This document shows positions 16,392-24,012 of a stretch of DNA of 39,273 nucleotides, piece after piece. The notes under the pieces were generated by a model that worked only from the letters and a program-made list of their open reading frames with translations, did no database searches and was not told where the DNA came from. The position numbers and the translations under genes were made by a program. Each line of letters opens with the position of its first letter. Positions within the stretch are counted from its first letter, which is position 1. The DNA lies in assembly GCF_025460835.1 (NCBI RefSeq), contig NZ_JAMXAY010000043.1, forward strand, positions 1 through 39,273. Direction: 5' to 3'. The stretch comes from Parapedobacter soli. GTDB lineage: Bacteria > Bacteroidota > Bacteroidia > Sphingobacteriales > Sphingobacteriaceae.

Positions 16392-16419
16392 AGATTTTAG
16401 ATTTACGATTTTGGATTAT
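16392..16419. repeat. Short period-7 repeat before the EVE gene
   Basis: Four degenerate heptamers on the plus strand: AGATTTT, AGATTTA, CGATTTT, GGATTAT. It ends 1 nt before the EVE start codon. It recalls the heptamer array before hisH in period and in position relative to a start codon, though the unit differs. Confidence 0.6.
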
Positions 16420-16458
16420 TGACATCCGATTTGTTTTTACGGTCATCGTTGCTGCCTT

Positions 16459-16809
16459 CTATGATTGCTTTTGGGCAACTTCCATCTTTTCTGCAAAATG
16501 ATCGCAATAATCCCTCAAATCGCCGATAACGGCTTTTGCCATGGGATCATCCCCCGAAGCACGGATAAATGTATCGCCCAAAGTTTGCAGCGTTTCATAA
16601 AAAAAACGCTTCATTTCGTCCAATGGCATATCCTTAGTCCATAGGTCTATACGCATCGAATTTTTGTAATGATGATCCCACAAGGCTAAAAACAGCGCCT
16701 TCGCGGGCAGGGCCTCTTTACTCTCACCATCCGAGGACTCCCACGTGATCGTATCAGGCACATTGTTTTCGTCCAATGCGATTGTTAATTTTATTTCTGC
16801 TTTTTTCAT
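16459..16809 (-). CDS. gldC: Gliding motility-associated protein GldC
   Basis: A 116-residue cytoplasmic protein matching the GldC family: the N-terminal 'KKAEIKLTIALDENNVPDTI', a tryptophan-containing core 'ITWESSDGE', 'KALFLALWDHHYKNSMRIDLWTKDM' and a helical C-terminus. GldC was named from Flavobacterium gliding, but it is conserved in many non-gliding Bacteroidota and its biochemical role is unclear. gldB, often its neighbour, is not adjacent here. It lies between the palindromic repeat (upstream) and the EVE gene (downstream). Confidence 0.88.
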   Translation of the reverse strand: MKKAEIKLTIALDENNVPDTITWESSDGESKEALPAKALFLALWDHHYKNSMRIDLWTKDMPLDEMKRFFYETLQTLGDTFIRASGDDPMAKAVIGDLRDYCDHFAEKMEVAQKQS

Positions 16810-16826
16810 GTTCAGTTTTTAAAATT

Positions 16827-16912
16827 GACCACGGATAACGCAGACGCTACAGATGACCGCTGATTTGTTGACCATCAGTGAATATCCGCTACGTCAGTGT
16901 CATCTGCGTTCC
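16827..16912. repeat. Imperfect palindromic intergenic repeat
   Basis: About 86 nt between the gldC start and the stop of the small membrane gene. Nested arms are visible. AGATGAC (16851-16857) pairs with GTCATCT (16899-16905). CGCTGAT (16858-16864) pairs with ATCAGTG (16874-16880) with one mismatch. GGATAACGC (16833-16841) pairs with GCGTTCC (16906-16912) with a two-base bulge. The wording 'gtcatctgcgttcc' is familiar from dispersed intergenic repeats in Bacteroidota genomes, but no second copy was noticed in this window. Confidence 0.65.
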
Positions 16913-16919
16913 ACTCTTT

Positions 16920-17168
16920 CTACCACAATTTCAATATCCAAATAACCAATACCATAAACACCAGAAAAATACTCTCCACAATCCACACCCGTTTGAGGTT
17001 GCGGAGCATGAGCCGGAAAAACTGGTCTGCGATAACCATGACCAGCAAAAGTAAAAAAAACCAGCCAATTGTTCCCATCCCGGCTGCATTGTCCACGATC
17101 TGCCAGAGCAATCCAGCCAATACCAGTGCGGACGCAATATTCAGTGGAGTTACCCGCAATCGTTTCAT
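16920..17168 (-). CDS. Small integral membrane protein co-expressed with the DEAD-box helicase
   Basis: An 82-residue, strongly hydrophobic protein with three predicted membrane segments (about 10-28, 33-50 and 62-80) and little polar sequence other than a basic N-terminus (MKRLRV) and a basic loop (RLMLRNLKR). I do not recognise a family. Its ATG overlaps the helicase stop by 4 nt (ATGA), so the two are probably translationally coupled; that is the main evidence that it is a real gene. Confidence 0.72.
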   Translation of the reverse strand: MKRLRVTPLNIASALVLAGLLWQIVDNAAGMGTIGWFFLLLLVMVIADQFFRLMLRNLKRVWIVESIFLVFMVLVIWILKLW

Positions 17169-18490
17169 CTCCGTCGTTTACTTTGCCTAGGGTTGTGCTT
17201 GCGGCTACCCGCTCGCTGGTGTTTGTCCGCTTGCTGGTTTTTTGTTTTCTTTTCGTGGAAAGCCCCTTGGAACTCCGGATTTTCTTTCCGCTTTTGAGCG
17301 TCGATCTCGCGAGCAATAGCCTGGCGTTCTTCAAATCCGGTGTTCTCTATGGTTACATCATCCGGGATGTCCCGTACCGGTATCTGCTGGCGGATCAATT
17401 TCTCTATTTTCCGGATGTAGTATTCCTCCGCTGGGTTGCAGAATGTGATGGCGTCTCCTGTTTGGTACGCCCGGCCGGTACGGCCGATGCGATGCACGTA
17501 GTCTTCGATAACGATAGGAACATCGAAATTGATAACGTGGCTTACATTGCTCACGTCCAGCCCCCGGGCGGCTACATCCGTTGCCACCAAGATCCGTACA
17601 CTCCCCTCCTTAAACGCATTGATGGAATTTATCCGTGTATTCTGCCCTTTGTTTGCATGGATCACCCGCACATTTTCTACCCCGTACCTACGCTCCAAAA
17701 AGTGGAACACATTATCTGCAACTGATTTAGTTTTACAGAAAACAATGAGACGGTGCGCCGCTTCATCGTTCTTAAGCAGATGTTGCAACAGGTTTATTTT
17801 CGTTTTCAAATTGGGCACATAATAGAGCATTTGGCTTACCGTTTGCGCTGGCGTGGCCTGTTCGGTCACCTCCACGACGGTAGGAAATGCCAGAAAGTCG
17901 CCCGCGATCTTATGTACCAGCTCGCCCATGGTAGCCGAAAAAAGTAAATTCTGCCGTTTACGGGGGACTACTTCCAATATTCGGTGCAGCTTACCAATAA
18001 ACCCCATATCCATCATCTTATCGGCCTCGTCCATGACGAGAATTTTCAGGGATTTGGTGATGAGGTGGCCTGCGAGGTATAAGTCGAGAAATCGCCCCGG
18101 TGTGGCCACCACGATATCCGCACCTTTTTCCAACTCGGCAATCTGCGTTTTCGGACCGAGTCCACCGTAAAGAACAACCGTACGTAGATCGGTGTATTTG
18201 GCAAAGAGGCGAATATGTGCTTCGATTTGCATGGCCAGTTCACGGGTGGGCGAAAGTATAAGCGCCCTTGGATCATCGCCCTGCGCATACTTCAATTTCA
18301 TTAGCAGCGGCAACACAAATGCAGCGGTTTTACCCGTGCCGGTTTGGGCTACTCCCATAACGTCTTGTCCCGCCAAAATCGGAGGGATGGCCTTTTGCTG
18401 GACTGGGGTAGGCTCGGTATACCCTGTCTCCTCGATGGCATTCAGGATTTGCCTATTGAATTTGAAATCGGCAAAGGTTTTCCGCTCCAT
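17165..18490 (-). CDS. DEAD-box ATP-dependent RNA helicase (RhlE-like)
   Basis: A 441-residue two-domain RNA helicase. The Q motif lies around 27-31, motif I AQTGTGKT at 48-55, PTREL at 81-85, motif II DEAD at 154-157, motif III SAT at about 185, and the C-terminal motifs 'ATDVAARGLD' and 'HRIGRTGRA'. The last 60 residues are basic and low-complexity (KKTKNQQADKHQR... PRQSKRRR), a usual RNA-binding tail. It unwinds RNA in the cytoplasm, likely in ribosome assembly or RNA decay. Its promoter sits almost against the ATG, so the mRNA may be leaderless. It precedes the 82-residue membrane gene. Confidence 0.95.
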   Translation of the reverse strand: MERKTFADFKFNRQILNAIEETGYTEPTPVQQKAIPPILAGQDVMGVAQTGTGKTAAFVLPLLMKLKYAQGDDPRALILSPTRELAMQIEAHIRLFAKYTDLRTVVLYGGLGPKTQIAELEKGADIVVATPGRFLDLYLAGHLITKSLKILVMDEADKMMDMGFIGKLHRILEVVPRKRQNLLFSATMGELVHKIAGDFLAFPTVVEVTEQATPAQTVSQMLYYVPNLKTKINLLQHLLKNDEAAHRLIVFCKTKSVADNVFHFLERRYGVENVRVIHANKGQNTRINSINAFKEGSVRILVATDVAARGLDVSNVSHVINFDVPIVIEDYVHRIGRTGRAYQTGDAITFCNPAEEYYIRKIEKLIRQQIPVRDIPDDVTIENTGFEERQAIAREIDAQKRKENPEFQGAFHEKKTKNQQADKHQRAGSRKHNPRQSKRRR

Positions 18491-18494
18491 GGAA

Positions 18495-18525
18495 CAAACT
18501 TAGAAAAGATTGCAGATAAAGCAAA
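18495..18525 (-). promoter_or_regulatory. Promoter for the DEAD-box helicase
   Basis: TAAGTTTG at 18502-18495 (minus strand), 19 nt, then TTTG at 18525-18522. The -7 element ends only 4 nt before the ATG at 18490, which suggests initiation at or next to the start codon. Confidence 0.7.
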
Positions 18526-18704
18526 CTTTTCGATCTCTCATCTGCCATTAAAGAATAAATTACGCTAGATGAAACATAGTAAAAGCGGCTACAATCGTCG
18601 CCAAACCTCCTGTCACATTCGTAATTATATGCCACAAATCGCCAAAAGATCGCCTTGCTTTTACCTGCGGTTAAGGTTAATGAACCTCATTACGGACAAT
18701 GACA

Positions 18705-19610
18705 TTACCTTACATCTCTATCTTTCAATGCATCTCCAACTTCAATCGGCAGGTCGGATTCTAAAATCGAAGCCCCATCAGCAAAAACCGCCCGGTAAGC
18801 TTCTGCACGTTCCTCGCTGCTTAGCAACTTATCGTAGGTAGGCGCCGCAGAGATCATGCACATCACGCCCGCTGCATTCAATAGGTTGTACATCTCTTGG
18901 TTTTCAGCCTTGATATCTGGACCGATATACGCAATCATCCGGTTGAATGGGATGTCTGCGGCACGGTAGGCCTCAAACACATCCGGTGTCTTGATATGCG
19001 CGGATAACATCTGGTCACTGTTCTGATCTAAGTAGAACCGGGCTTGTTCGGGTGAATGCACGGTAACCATCACAAAAGAATAAGCATCGTGTTTCCGAAT
19101 AATTTCGGCCGAAAGGGTTATCGGAACGTCTTTCTGGTCGAGATTCAATACCGTCTTACCCCGCGCCCATTCTATCGCTTCATCGAGAGTGGGTATCCGG
19201 TACGGCGTTACGTTTCCATCCCGGTCTTTCAACCGCAATTGCTGCAAATCCGCCCATGTATAATCGGCCACCATACCTGTTCCATCGGTCGTTCTGTCGA
19301 GGGTCTTGTCGTGCATCAATACGACCACACTATCTTTGGTAAGCCTCGGGTCAATCTCAAAAAAAGCGGGGGCATGGCGCAAAACCGCCTCCATCCCCTC
19401 GATGCTATTTTCTGGCAGCCCCTGTTCAATGGTGCCACGGTGGCCACTGACAATGGTACTGCCTTCCTTATAGGCAAAAAACTGGTGGAGTTCGGTAGGG
19501 GTCTTAAAATCCAAGCGATGGAGGCTAGGCTCGTCCACGCATGCGCTTGCAACTAGTGTAAACAGCGTGACCATCGGCACGGCATAACGGAGGCTCATAT
19601 TATTAATCAT
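18705..19610 (-). CDS. Glycerophosphodiester phosphodiesterase-family lipoprotein
   Basis: A 301-residue GDPD TIM barrel, predicted to hydrolyse a phosphodiester such as glycerophospho-X to a polyol phosphate. The N-terminal signal ends in VASAC with C24 as the likely lipidated Cys, so it should sit in the periplasm or on the outer membrane. Catalytic residues are H57-R58 (GHRG), E67-N68, E85 and D87 (EIDPRL) and H100-D101 (MHDKTLDRTTDGTG). The HRG-to-EN spacing is longer than in many GDPDs (TIEQGLPEN). It is the last gene of an eight-gene unit, and its start overlaps the histidine phosphatase stop by 8 nt. It is clearly distinct from the other GDPD at 23085. Confidence 0.92.
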   Translation of the reverse strand: MINNMSLRYAVPMVTLFTLVASACVDEPSLHRLDFKTPTELHQFFAYKEGSTIVSGHRGTIEQGLPENSIEGMEAVLRHAPAFFEIDPRLTKDSVVVLMHDKTLDRTTDGTGMVADYTWADLQQLRLKDRDGNVTPYRIPTLDEAIEWARGKTVLNLDQKDVPITLSAEIIRKHDAYSFVMVTVHSPEQARFYLDQNSDQMLSAHIKTPDVFEAYRAADIPFNRMIAYIGPDIKAENQEMYNLLNAAGVMCMISAAPTYDKLLSSEERAEAYRAVFADGASILESDLPIEVGDALKDRDVR

Positions 19611-20199
19611 TTAATTTCAACAAGGAGAATGGTTCGTCACCGCCGAAGCGTATTAAGGTAATGGCAGAATTTTCCTGTGCAAGACGCCGGTAATTGCATA
19701 GCGGCATTCCCAATTTGTACGCGAGGTAAAGGCGGTTCACACCATTATGTGCTACCACTACTATCGTTTGCCCATTATGGTGACGCTGCATTTCTGCAAA
19801 GAAATCATCCACCCGCTGTACTACCTGCGTGGCCGTATCACCTGTCCCACCTGCGGGCGTCGTTGCGGGGTCCGTGTTCCAAGCTTCCCAAAGCTCGGGG
19901 GCCTCGGCGATGAACTCGTCGCGTGTCTTTCCTTCCCATACACCGAAATCCAACTCAATGAGCCGCGGGTCTCGCGTAACTGGCAGTTGGCCACCTGTTA
20001 CGATTTCTGCCGTCCGGTATGCCCGTTGCAGCGGTGACGCATACACCGCATCTATTGTTTTACCCTGCAAGGCCTCACCTACACGCTGGGCCTGCGCAAT
20101 CCCTTTTTCCGTAAGATTGGCGTCGGTACGTCCGCAGTAGCGGTTGCCGTCAGCATTGTAGGTCGTTTCTCCATGCCGGAGTAGGTACACATCTAACAT
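19603..20199 (-). CDS. Histidine phosphatase (phosphoglycerate mutase-like, CobC/GpmB type)
   Basis: A 198-residue cytoplasmic phosphatase. The LRHGE motif gives the phospho-accepting H9 and R8, the second arginine is in 'YASPLQRAYRTAE', the acid is in 'IELDFGVWEG', and the second histidine is in 'VVVAHNGVNR'. The overall pattern is like alpha-ribazole phosphatase, but no cobalamin genes are near. Its place next to two FGGY kinases suggests that it removes phosphate from a small polyol or sugar phosphate. The start follows the kinase stop with one base between (TGA-T-ATG), and its end overlaps the downstream GDPD. Confidence 0.92.
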   Translation of the reverse strand: MLDVYLLRHGETTYNADGNRYCGRTDANLTEKGIAQAQRVGEALQGKTIDAVYASPLQRAYRTAEIVTGGQLPVTRDPRLIELDFGVWEGKTRDEFIAEAPELWEAWNTDPATTPAGGTGDTATQVVQRVDDFFAEMQRHHNGQTIVVVAHNGVNRLYLAYKLGMPLCNYRRLAQENSAITLIRFGGDEPFSLLKLND

Positions 20200-20200
20200 A

Positions 20201-21634
20201 TCAGCAGTATTTCTTTTTTTTCATTTCAGCTACAAAATAGTCATACTCCGTTTCATACTTGTCTACCATGGTCTGTTCGGGAAGCACCTCCCGTTCGACA
20301 GCCGTCATCGACTGCGCTGCTTCTGCCATTGAGTTGAATCGGGTTTTCGATGCCGCGCCAATCGCTGCACCCACGGCTCCATTTGCTTCACGGCATTTAT
20401 ATATCGGCCGCCCCAATACGTTGGCCCGGATGCGGAGCCATGTATCGCTGTTACTCCCCCCACCTGCGGTATAAACCGCAGCGACACGTTCGCCCGAAAG
20501 CTGTTCGATGAGTTCGTATGCCATCCGCTCGATGAAAGCTACGCCTTCCATGCATGCAGCGAAGCGCTGTGCTGGCGAAATACCGGTGGGTACGAACCCT
20601 TTGGCCTTGGGCGCAATAAAAGGGAATCGTTCACCGGTCTGTTTAAGCGGCCAGGCCAACAGACCTGTGGGGATAAGACTTGCAGCAGCGTCATCCAATT
20701 GCTGCAGATCCGTACCGAAGTCGGTTGCCACCCAATCAGCCCCTGTGTTGCTCGCTCCTCCCGGCATCCAATAACCATCGGGGTGCCTGTGGCTATATAA
20801 CCGGCCTTCGAAATCATGCACAGCCCGTTCCGTCACGCCCTTAATGACCAGCGTTGTTCCTATCGTCGTATTCCACTCGCCCGGTCTTACGGCACCTGAT
20901 GCAACTTGCGACGCACAGCCATCGGTCATACCAACTACGACATGCGTTTGGGGCATTGCCCAACGCACCGCGAGGGCCTCATGCAATCTACCGACGGGAG
21001 TACCCGAGGGGACGACCTCCTGAAACCACCGGCGCTGCAATGGCAACTCGGCGGTCAGATAGTCCGGCCATTCGAACCGGGCCACATCATACCCCGATTT
21101 CAGGGCATTGGTGTAGTCGGTTATGTCGAATCGTCCGCATAGCATACCGGTAATATAATCCGAAGCATGGATCCATTTGTGGATTAGGACCGCCTTTTCG
21201 GGATAGGTTTCGACAAACCACACCATCTTAGATAGGCCGCTCGACGCGTTGAAGCCGGTGTAGCCCGTGGACACGTGGCGCTCGGCCAATGCCCTGACCT
21301 TATGGCCAATGGCTGCCGAACGCGGATCGCTGTACATGATGGCCGGATGCAATGGACGGTTCGCCCGGTCAAGCGGAATAACGGTACCCGAGGTCGAGTC
21401 AACCCCGATGGCCGCCACTTGGCATGAATCGCCCTGTGCTTGCAATGCCGCATGTAGCTCGTCCATTACTTCCAACGTACGTTGCCACCAGTCGTCGGGC
21501 GATTGCTCCATCCGGGACCCTTCGGTAAGGACAAATCGGCGTGACGCCTCCCCCACGACCTCACCGGTTTCCGTGACCATCGACGCACGCACCCCCTGCG
21601 TCCCTACATCGATACCGATAAAACAATGCTGCAT
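20201..21634 (-). CDS. FGGY-family carbohydrate/polyol kinase (second of a tandem pair)
   Basis: A 477-residue ATP-dependent kinase of the FGGY family, which phosphorylates sugars or polyols. An in-frame start exists 14 codons upstream, but I use the ATG at 21634. It lies 2 nt after the upstream kinase stop and gives the usual N-terminus 'FIGIDVGTQGVR' with the phosphate-1 loop at 8-15. The catalytic Asp is D238 in VVGMTDGCAS. The second half has the ATP-binding 'TAGGGSNSDTWLRIRANVLGRPI'. Similarity is to the xylulokinase/AI-2 kinase branch, but the substrate cannot be set. It is very different from its partner kinase, so the pair is not a recent duplication; they may act on two substrates or as a complex. 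Confidence 0.93.
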   Translation of the reverse strand: MQHCFIGIDVGTQGVRASMVTETGEVVGEASRRFVLTEGSRMEQSPDDWWQRTLEVMDELHAALQAQGDSCQVAAIGVDSTSGTVIPLDRANRPLHPAIMYSDPRSAAIGHKVRALAERHVSTGYTGFNASSGLSKMVWFVETYPEKAVLIHKWIHASDYITGMLCGRFDITDYTNALKSGYDVARFEWPDYLTAELPLQRRWFQEVVPSGTPVGRLHEALAVRWAMPQTHVVVGMTDGCASQVASGAVRPGEWNTTIGTTLVIKGVTERAVHDFEGRLYSHRHPDGYWMPGGASNTGADWVATDFGTDLQQLDDAAASLIPTGLLAWPLKQTGERFPFIAPKAKGFVPTGISPAQRFAACMEGVAFIERMAYELIEQLSGERVAAVYTAGGGSNSDTWLRIRANVLGRPIYKCREANGAVGAAIGAASKTRFNSMAEAAQSMTAVEREVLPEQTMVDKYETEYDYFVAEMKKKKYC

Positions 21635-21636
21635 AA

Positions 21637-23088
21637 TTAGCTGATTTGGCTGAACGTGTGCCGGGCACGCTTCCACTCGGCATACAATTCCAAGAACCGC
21701 TCGCGGTCTTGCGGCGTTACCTCGTCCTGCAACTCGGGTGTAGTACCTTGCTGGCCAGTTGCCTCCGCACAGATGAATGCACCGCCCAATACCGATGATT
21801 GTCTATACGTATTACAAATCCGGACGTTCTTATTCGTGAGGTTAGCGATGAACTGGCGGAGCTTGCGGCTTTGCACGCCACCACCACATGCCCATATGTA
21901 ATCGCAGTCATGTGGGGACACCTTGTCCAACACCTTATAATTCTCGTAAATACTACATGCGATGTCCCATAATATAGCAAACACAAACCCACCGCGGGTC
22001 AGTTGATGCGAAACGGGCGCATTGAAAATAAACCCGCCCTTGGTGAGGGGGGTGTCTTCATCGGCCACTAATGAGCCTAAGGACGCCACGCATTGCGAGT
22101 ATGATGTCTCGTCGAGTTCTCGCTCGATAACTTCATAGTCTTCATTGGGATAAAATATTTCTTTAAGGCGTTGGTAGTTCAACCCTGTAACCCCTGCGTT
22201 GGCTTCCAGCATGAAACCGTCTGTATCAATATGGCGTCCGGTCCACGTCCGCTGTTGTTCATCGGTAATGTACACATCAACGATTTTGATAATGGGTGTC
22301 GTCGTACCGGATACGATAACCACATCATCCCGGTTTGGTTTGGTGCTGTGCACCGCCAATTGGGTATCTGCACCGCCAACTACCACCACGGCATCGGGGG
22401 CGATGTCCAATTCTTGTGCTACGTCGGAACGGATATTGCCCAACACGCTGCCCGATGATTTCAAGGAAGGTAAAAGGGAAACGGGCAGATCGAAAACACC
22501 GCAAAGTTCGGCAGACCAATCTTTGGCTTTCACATCATACAGCAGCGTCTCTGATGCTTGGGAGTGTTCGTAACCCAATACACCCGAAAATTGGAACTGT
22601 ACCCAATCGCTGATGCTTGTGAATTTAGCAACTTGCTTCCACAAATCGGTTTTCCGTTCACGCAAACCCACCAGTTTCAATGCAGAGAACAATGCCGTGG
22701 GATAACGTCCCGTCAATGTATACATCCGGTCCTTATCCGCGACCAACGATTCCCATTCCCGACCTCGGTTGTCATGGTTGGACATGCCGACCAAGGGCTT
22801 ACCTAGGTGGTCCAACACAACAATGCCTTCACGCTGGCTGGTTGCCGTTATTGCAGCGATATACACATTACCTGCATCGGCAAGTGCATTTTTCACCAAT
22901 TGTTCAATCTGCTCCCACAGTTGAATGGGATCGAAAGCGATGGAATCGGGGTAGTCGTTGTCTTTTACGTACCGTACATTTTCGCGGTGTAACGCCATCA
23001 GCTCGCCGCCAACTGAAACCACTGCCGCGCGGACATTGCCCGTGCCTATGTCGACAATTAAATAGGCCTGTTGTGTGATGTTATTCAT
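21637..23088 (-). CDS. FGGY-family kinase (first of a tandem pair; AI-2 kinase-like)
   Basis: A 483-residue FGGY kinase. The N-terminal phosphate loop is IVDIGTGNVRAA (11-22), 'ATSQREGIVVLD' is at 82-93 and the catalytic Asp is D241 in VVGGADTQLAV. The adenine-binding part is 'WACGGGVQSRKLRQFIANLTNKNV'. The 'TSQREGIV... NHDNRG' wording is that of the branch often labelled autoinducer-2 kinase, but no lsr transport or lsrF/lsrG genes are present, so that name should not be taken as function. The ATG overlaps the upstream GDPD stop (ATGA), and the second kinase starts 2 nt after its stop, so the pair is tightly coupled. Confidence 0.93.
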   Translation of the reverse strand: MNNITQQAYLIVDIGTGNVRAAVVSVGGELMALHRENVRYVKDNDYPDSIAFDPIQLWEQIEQLVKNALADAGNVYIAAITATSQREGIVVLDHLGKPLVGMSNHDNRGREWESLVADKDRMYTLTGRYPTALFSALKLVGLRERKTDLWKQVAKFTSISDWVQFQFSGVLGYEHSQASETLLYDVKAKDWSAELCGVFDLPVSLLPSLKSSGSVLGNIRSDVAQELDIAPDAVVVVGGADTQLAVHSTKPNRDDVVIVSGTTTPIIKIVDVYITDEQQRTWTGRHIDTDGFMLEANAGVTGLNYQRLKEIFYPNEDYEVIERELDETSYSQCVASLGSLVADEDTPLTKGGFIFNAPVSHQLTRGGFVFAILWDIACSIYENYKVLDKVSPHDCDYIWACGGGVQSRKLRQFIANLTNKNVRICNTYRQSSVLGGAFICAEATGQQGTTPELQDEVTPQDRERFLELYAEWKRARHTFSQIS

Positions 23089-24002
23089 ATTCCGTTATTA
23101 TGGCGTTTTTTAGCTGCTAGGGATGTCATTGGGAAATCTGAAATCACCCGGTGTACGCCAAGCGCTGAAATTCTTTCGATCTCGTTATAGTCGTTGCAGT
23201 TACCGATAATGAGTTCGGTCTTGATCTCCTTGCACGCCGCTACCAATGCGGCATCGATGTAAGCCGGGTTGATGGAGTAAAAATCGGGTGTGAAACCTAG
23301 CCATTCTAAATTGTCTTCCAATGACGTTTTGGCCTTGGCTAGAAACGCCAGCTTAACGTCTGGAAACAGCCGATGGAGTACTTGAAGTGTGCGTGGATCA
23401 AAAGACTGAACGATGATTCGGTCGCGAATGCCCTTCGCCTCGATTACCTGCATCATGAGGCGCACAAATTCTTCCGGACCCGGGTGGTTCACTCCATCCG
23501 TTTTCGGATTCAGCTTGGTTTCTATAAAGTAGCGCGGTGCCTCCAGGCCTTGCGCTACTGCATAGCTCTCGACCGAGTCGATCAACTCGCTCAACAACGG
23601 AATATACGCGGGGTACCGTTCCTGTTCGGGAAAATCAGGATTCGGTAGCTGACCCACGTCATACGACCGGATGTCAGCGTAATCCATTTGGTAGAGCACA
23701 TGCTTCTCCTCTTTCACTATCGAACTGCCGTCTTTTTTCCCGGTGATTTTTGGATTCATTACCGCATCATGACTCACGATTACATTTTTATCCCTGCTAA
23801 TGGCCAGGTCAAGCTCTAGGACCGCTCCGTAATGCAGTGCTTTCTTCATTGCTTGGATCGTATTTTCCGGATGTAGACCTCTGAACCCCCGATGCGCAAA
23901 CACCTCCATCGCTGGCTGGCCGATGGCTGTTTGGCCGCATACCAGGTACAACACCGTTCCCAGCACCAGGCCCCGTAACAAAGCAATAGTTATTAATTTC
24001 AT
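23085..24002 (-). CDS. Exported glycerophosphodiester phosphodiesterase
   Basis: A 305-residue GDPD with an N-terminal signal peptide (about 1-28), so probably periplasmic. Catalytic residues are H37-R38 (AHRGF), E46-N47 (HPENT), E63 and D65 (LELDLAISRD) and H78-D79 (SHDAVMNP). The middle insert with 'NPDFPEQERYPAYIPLLSELID' and 'YFIETKLNP' is typical of bacterial GlpQ-like enzymes. The metal ligands are complete. It should release a polyol phosphate and an alcohol from a phosphodiester. Its stop overlaps the first kinase by 4 nt and it starts 10 nt after the hydroxyacid dehydrogenase. Confidence 0.93.
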   Translation of the reverse strand: MKLITIALLRGLVLGTVLYLVCGQTAIGQPAMEVFAHRGFRGLHPENTIQAMKKALHYGAVLELDLAISRDKNVIVSHDAVMNPKITGKKDGSSIVKEEKHVLYQMDYADIRSYDVGQLPNPDFPEQERYPAYIPLLSELIDSVESYAVAQGLEAPRYFIETKLNPKTDGVNHPGPEEFVRLMMQVIEAKGIRDRIIVQSFDPRTLQVLHRLFPDVKLAFLAKAKTSLEDNLEWLGFTPDFYSINPAYIDAALVAACKEIKTELIIGNCNDYNEIERISALGVHRVISDFPMTSLAAKKRHNNGI

Positions 24003-24012
24003 GCGAAGACCT

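Noticed and set aside
21637-23088. Autoinducer-2 kinase (LsrK) and an AI-2 uptake system
   Set aside because: The kinase falls near that branch, but no lsrACDB transporter, lsrF, lsrG or lsrR homologue is present, so AI-2 processing is unsupported.
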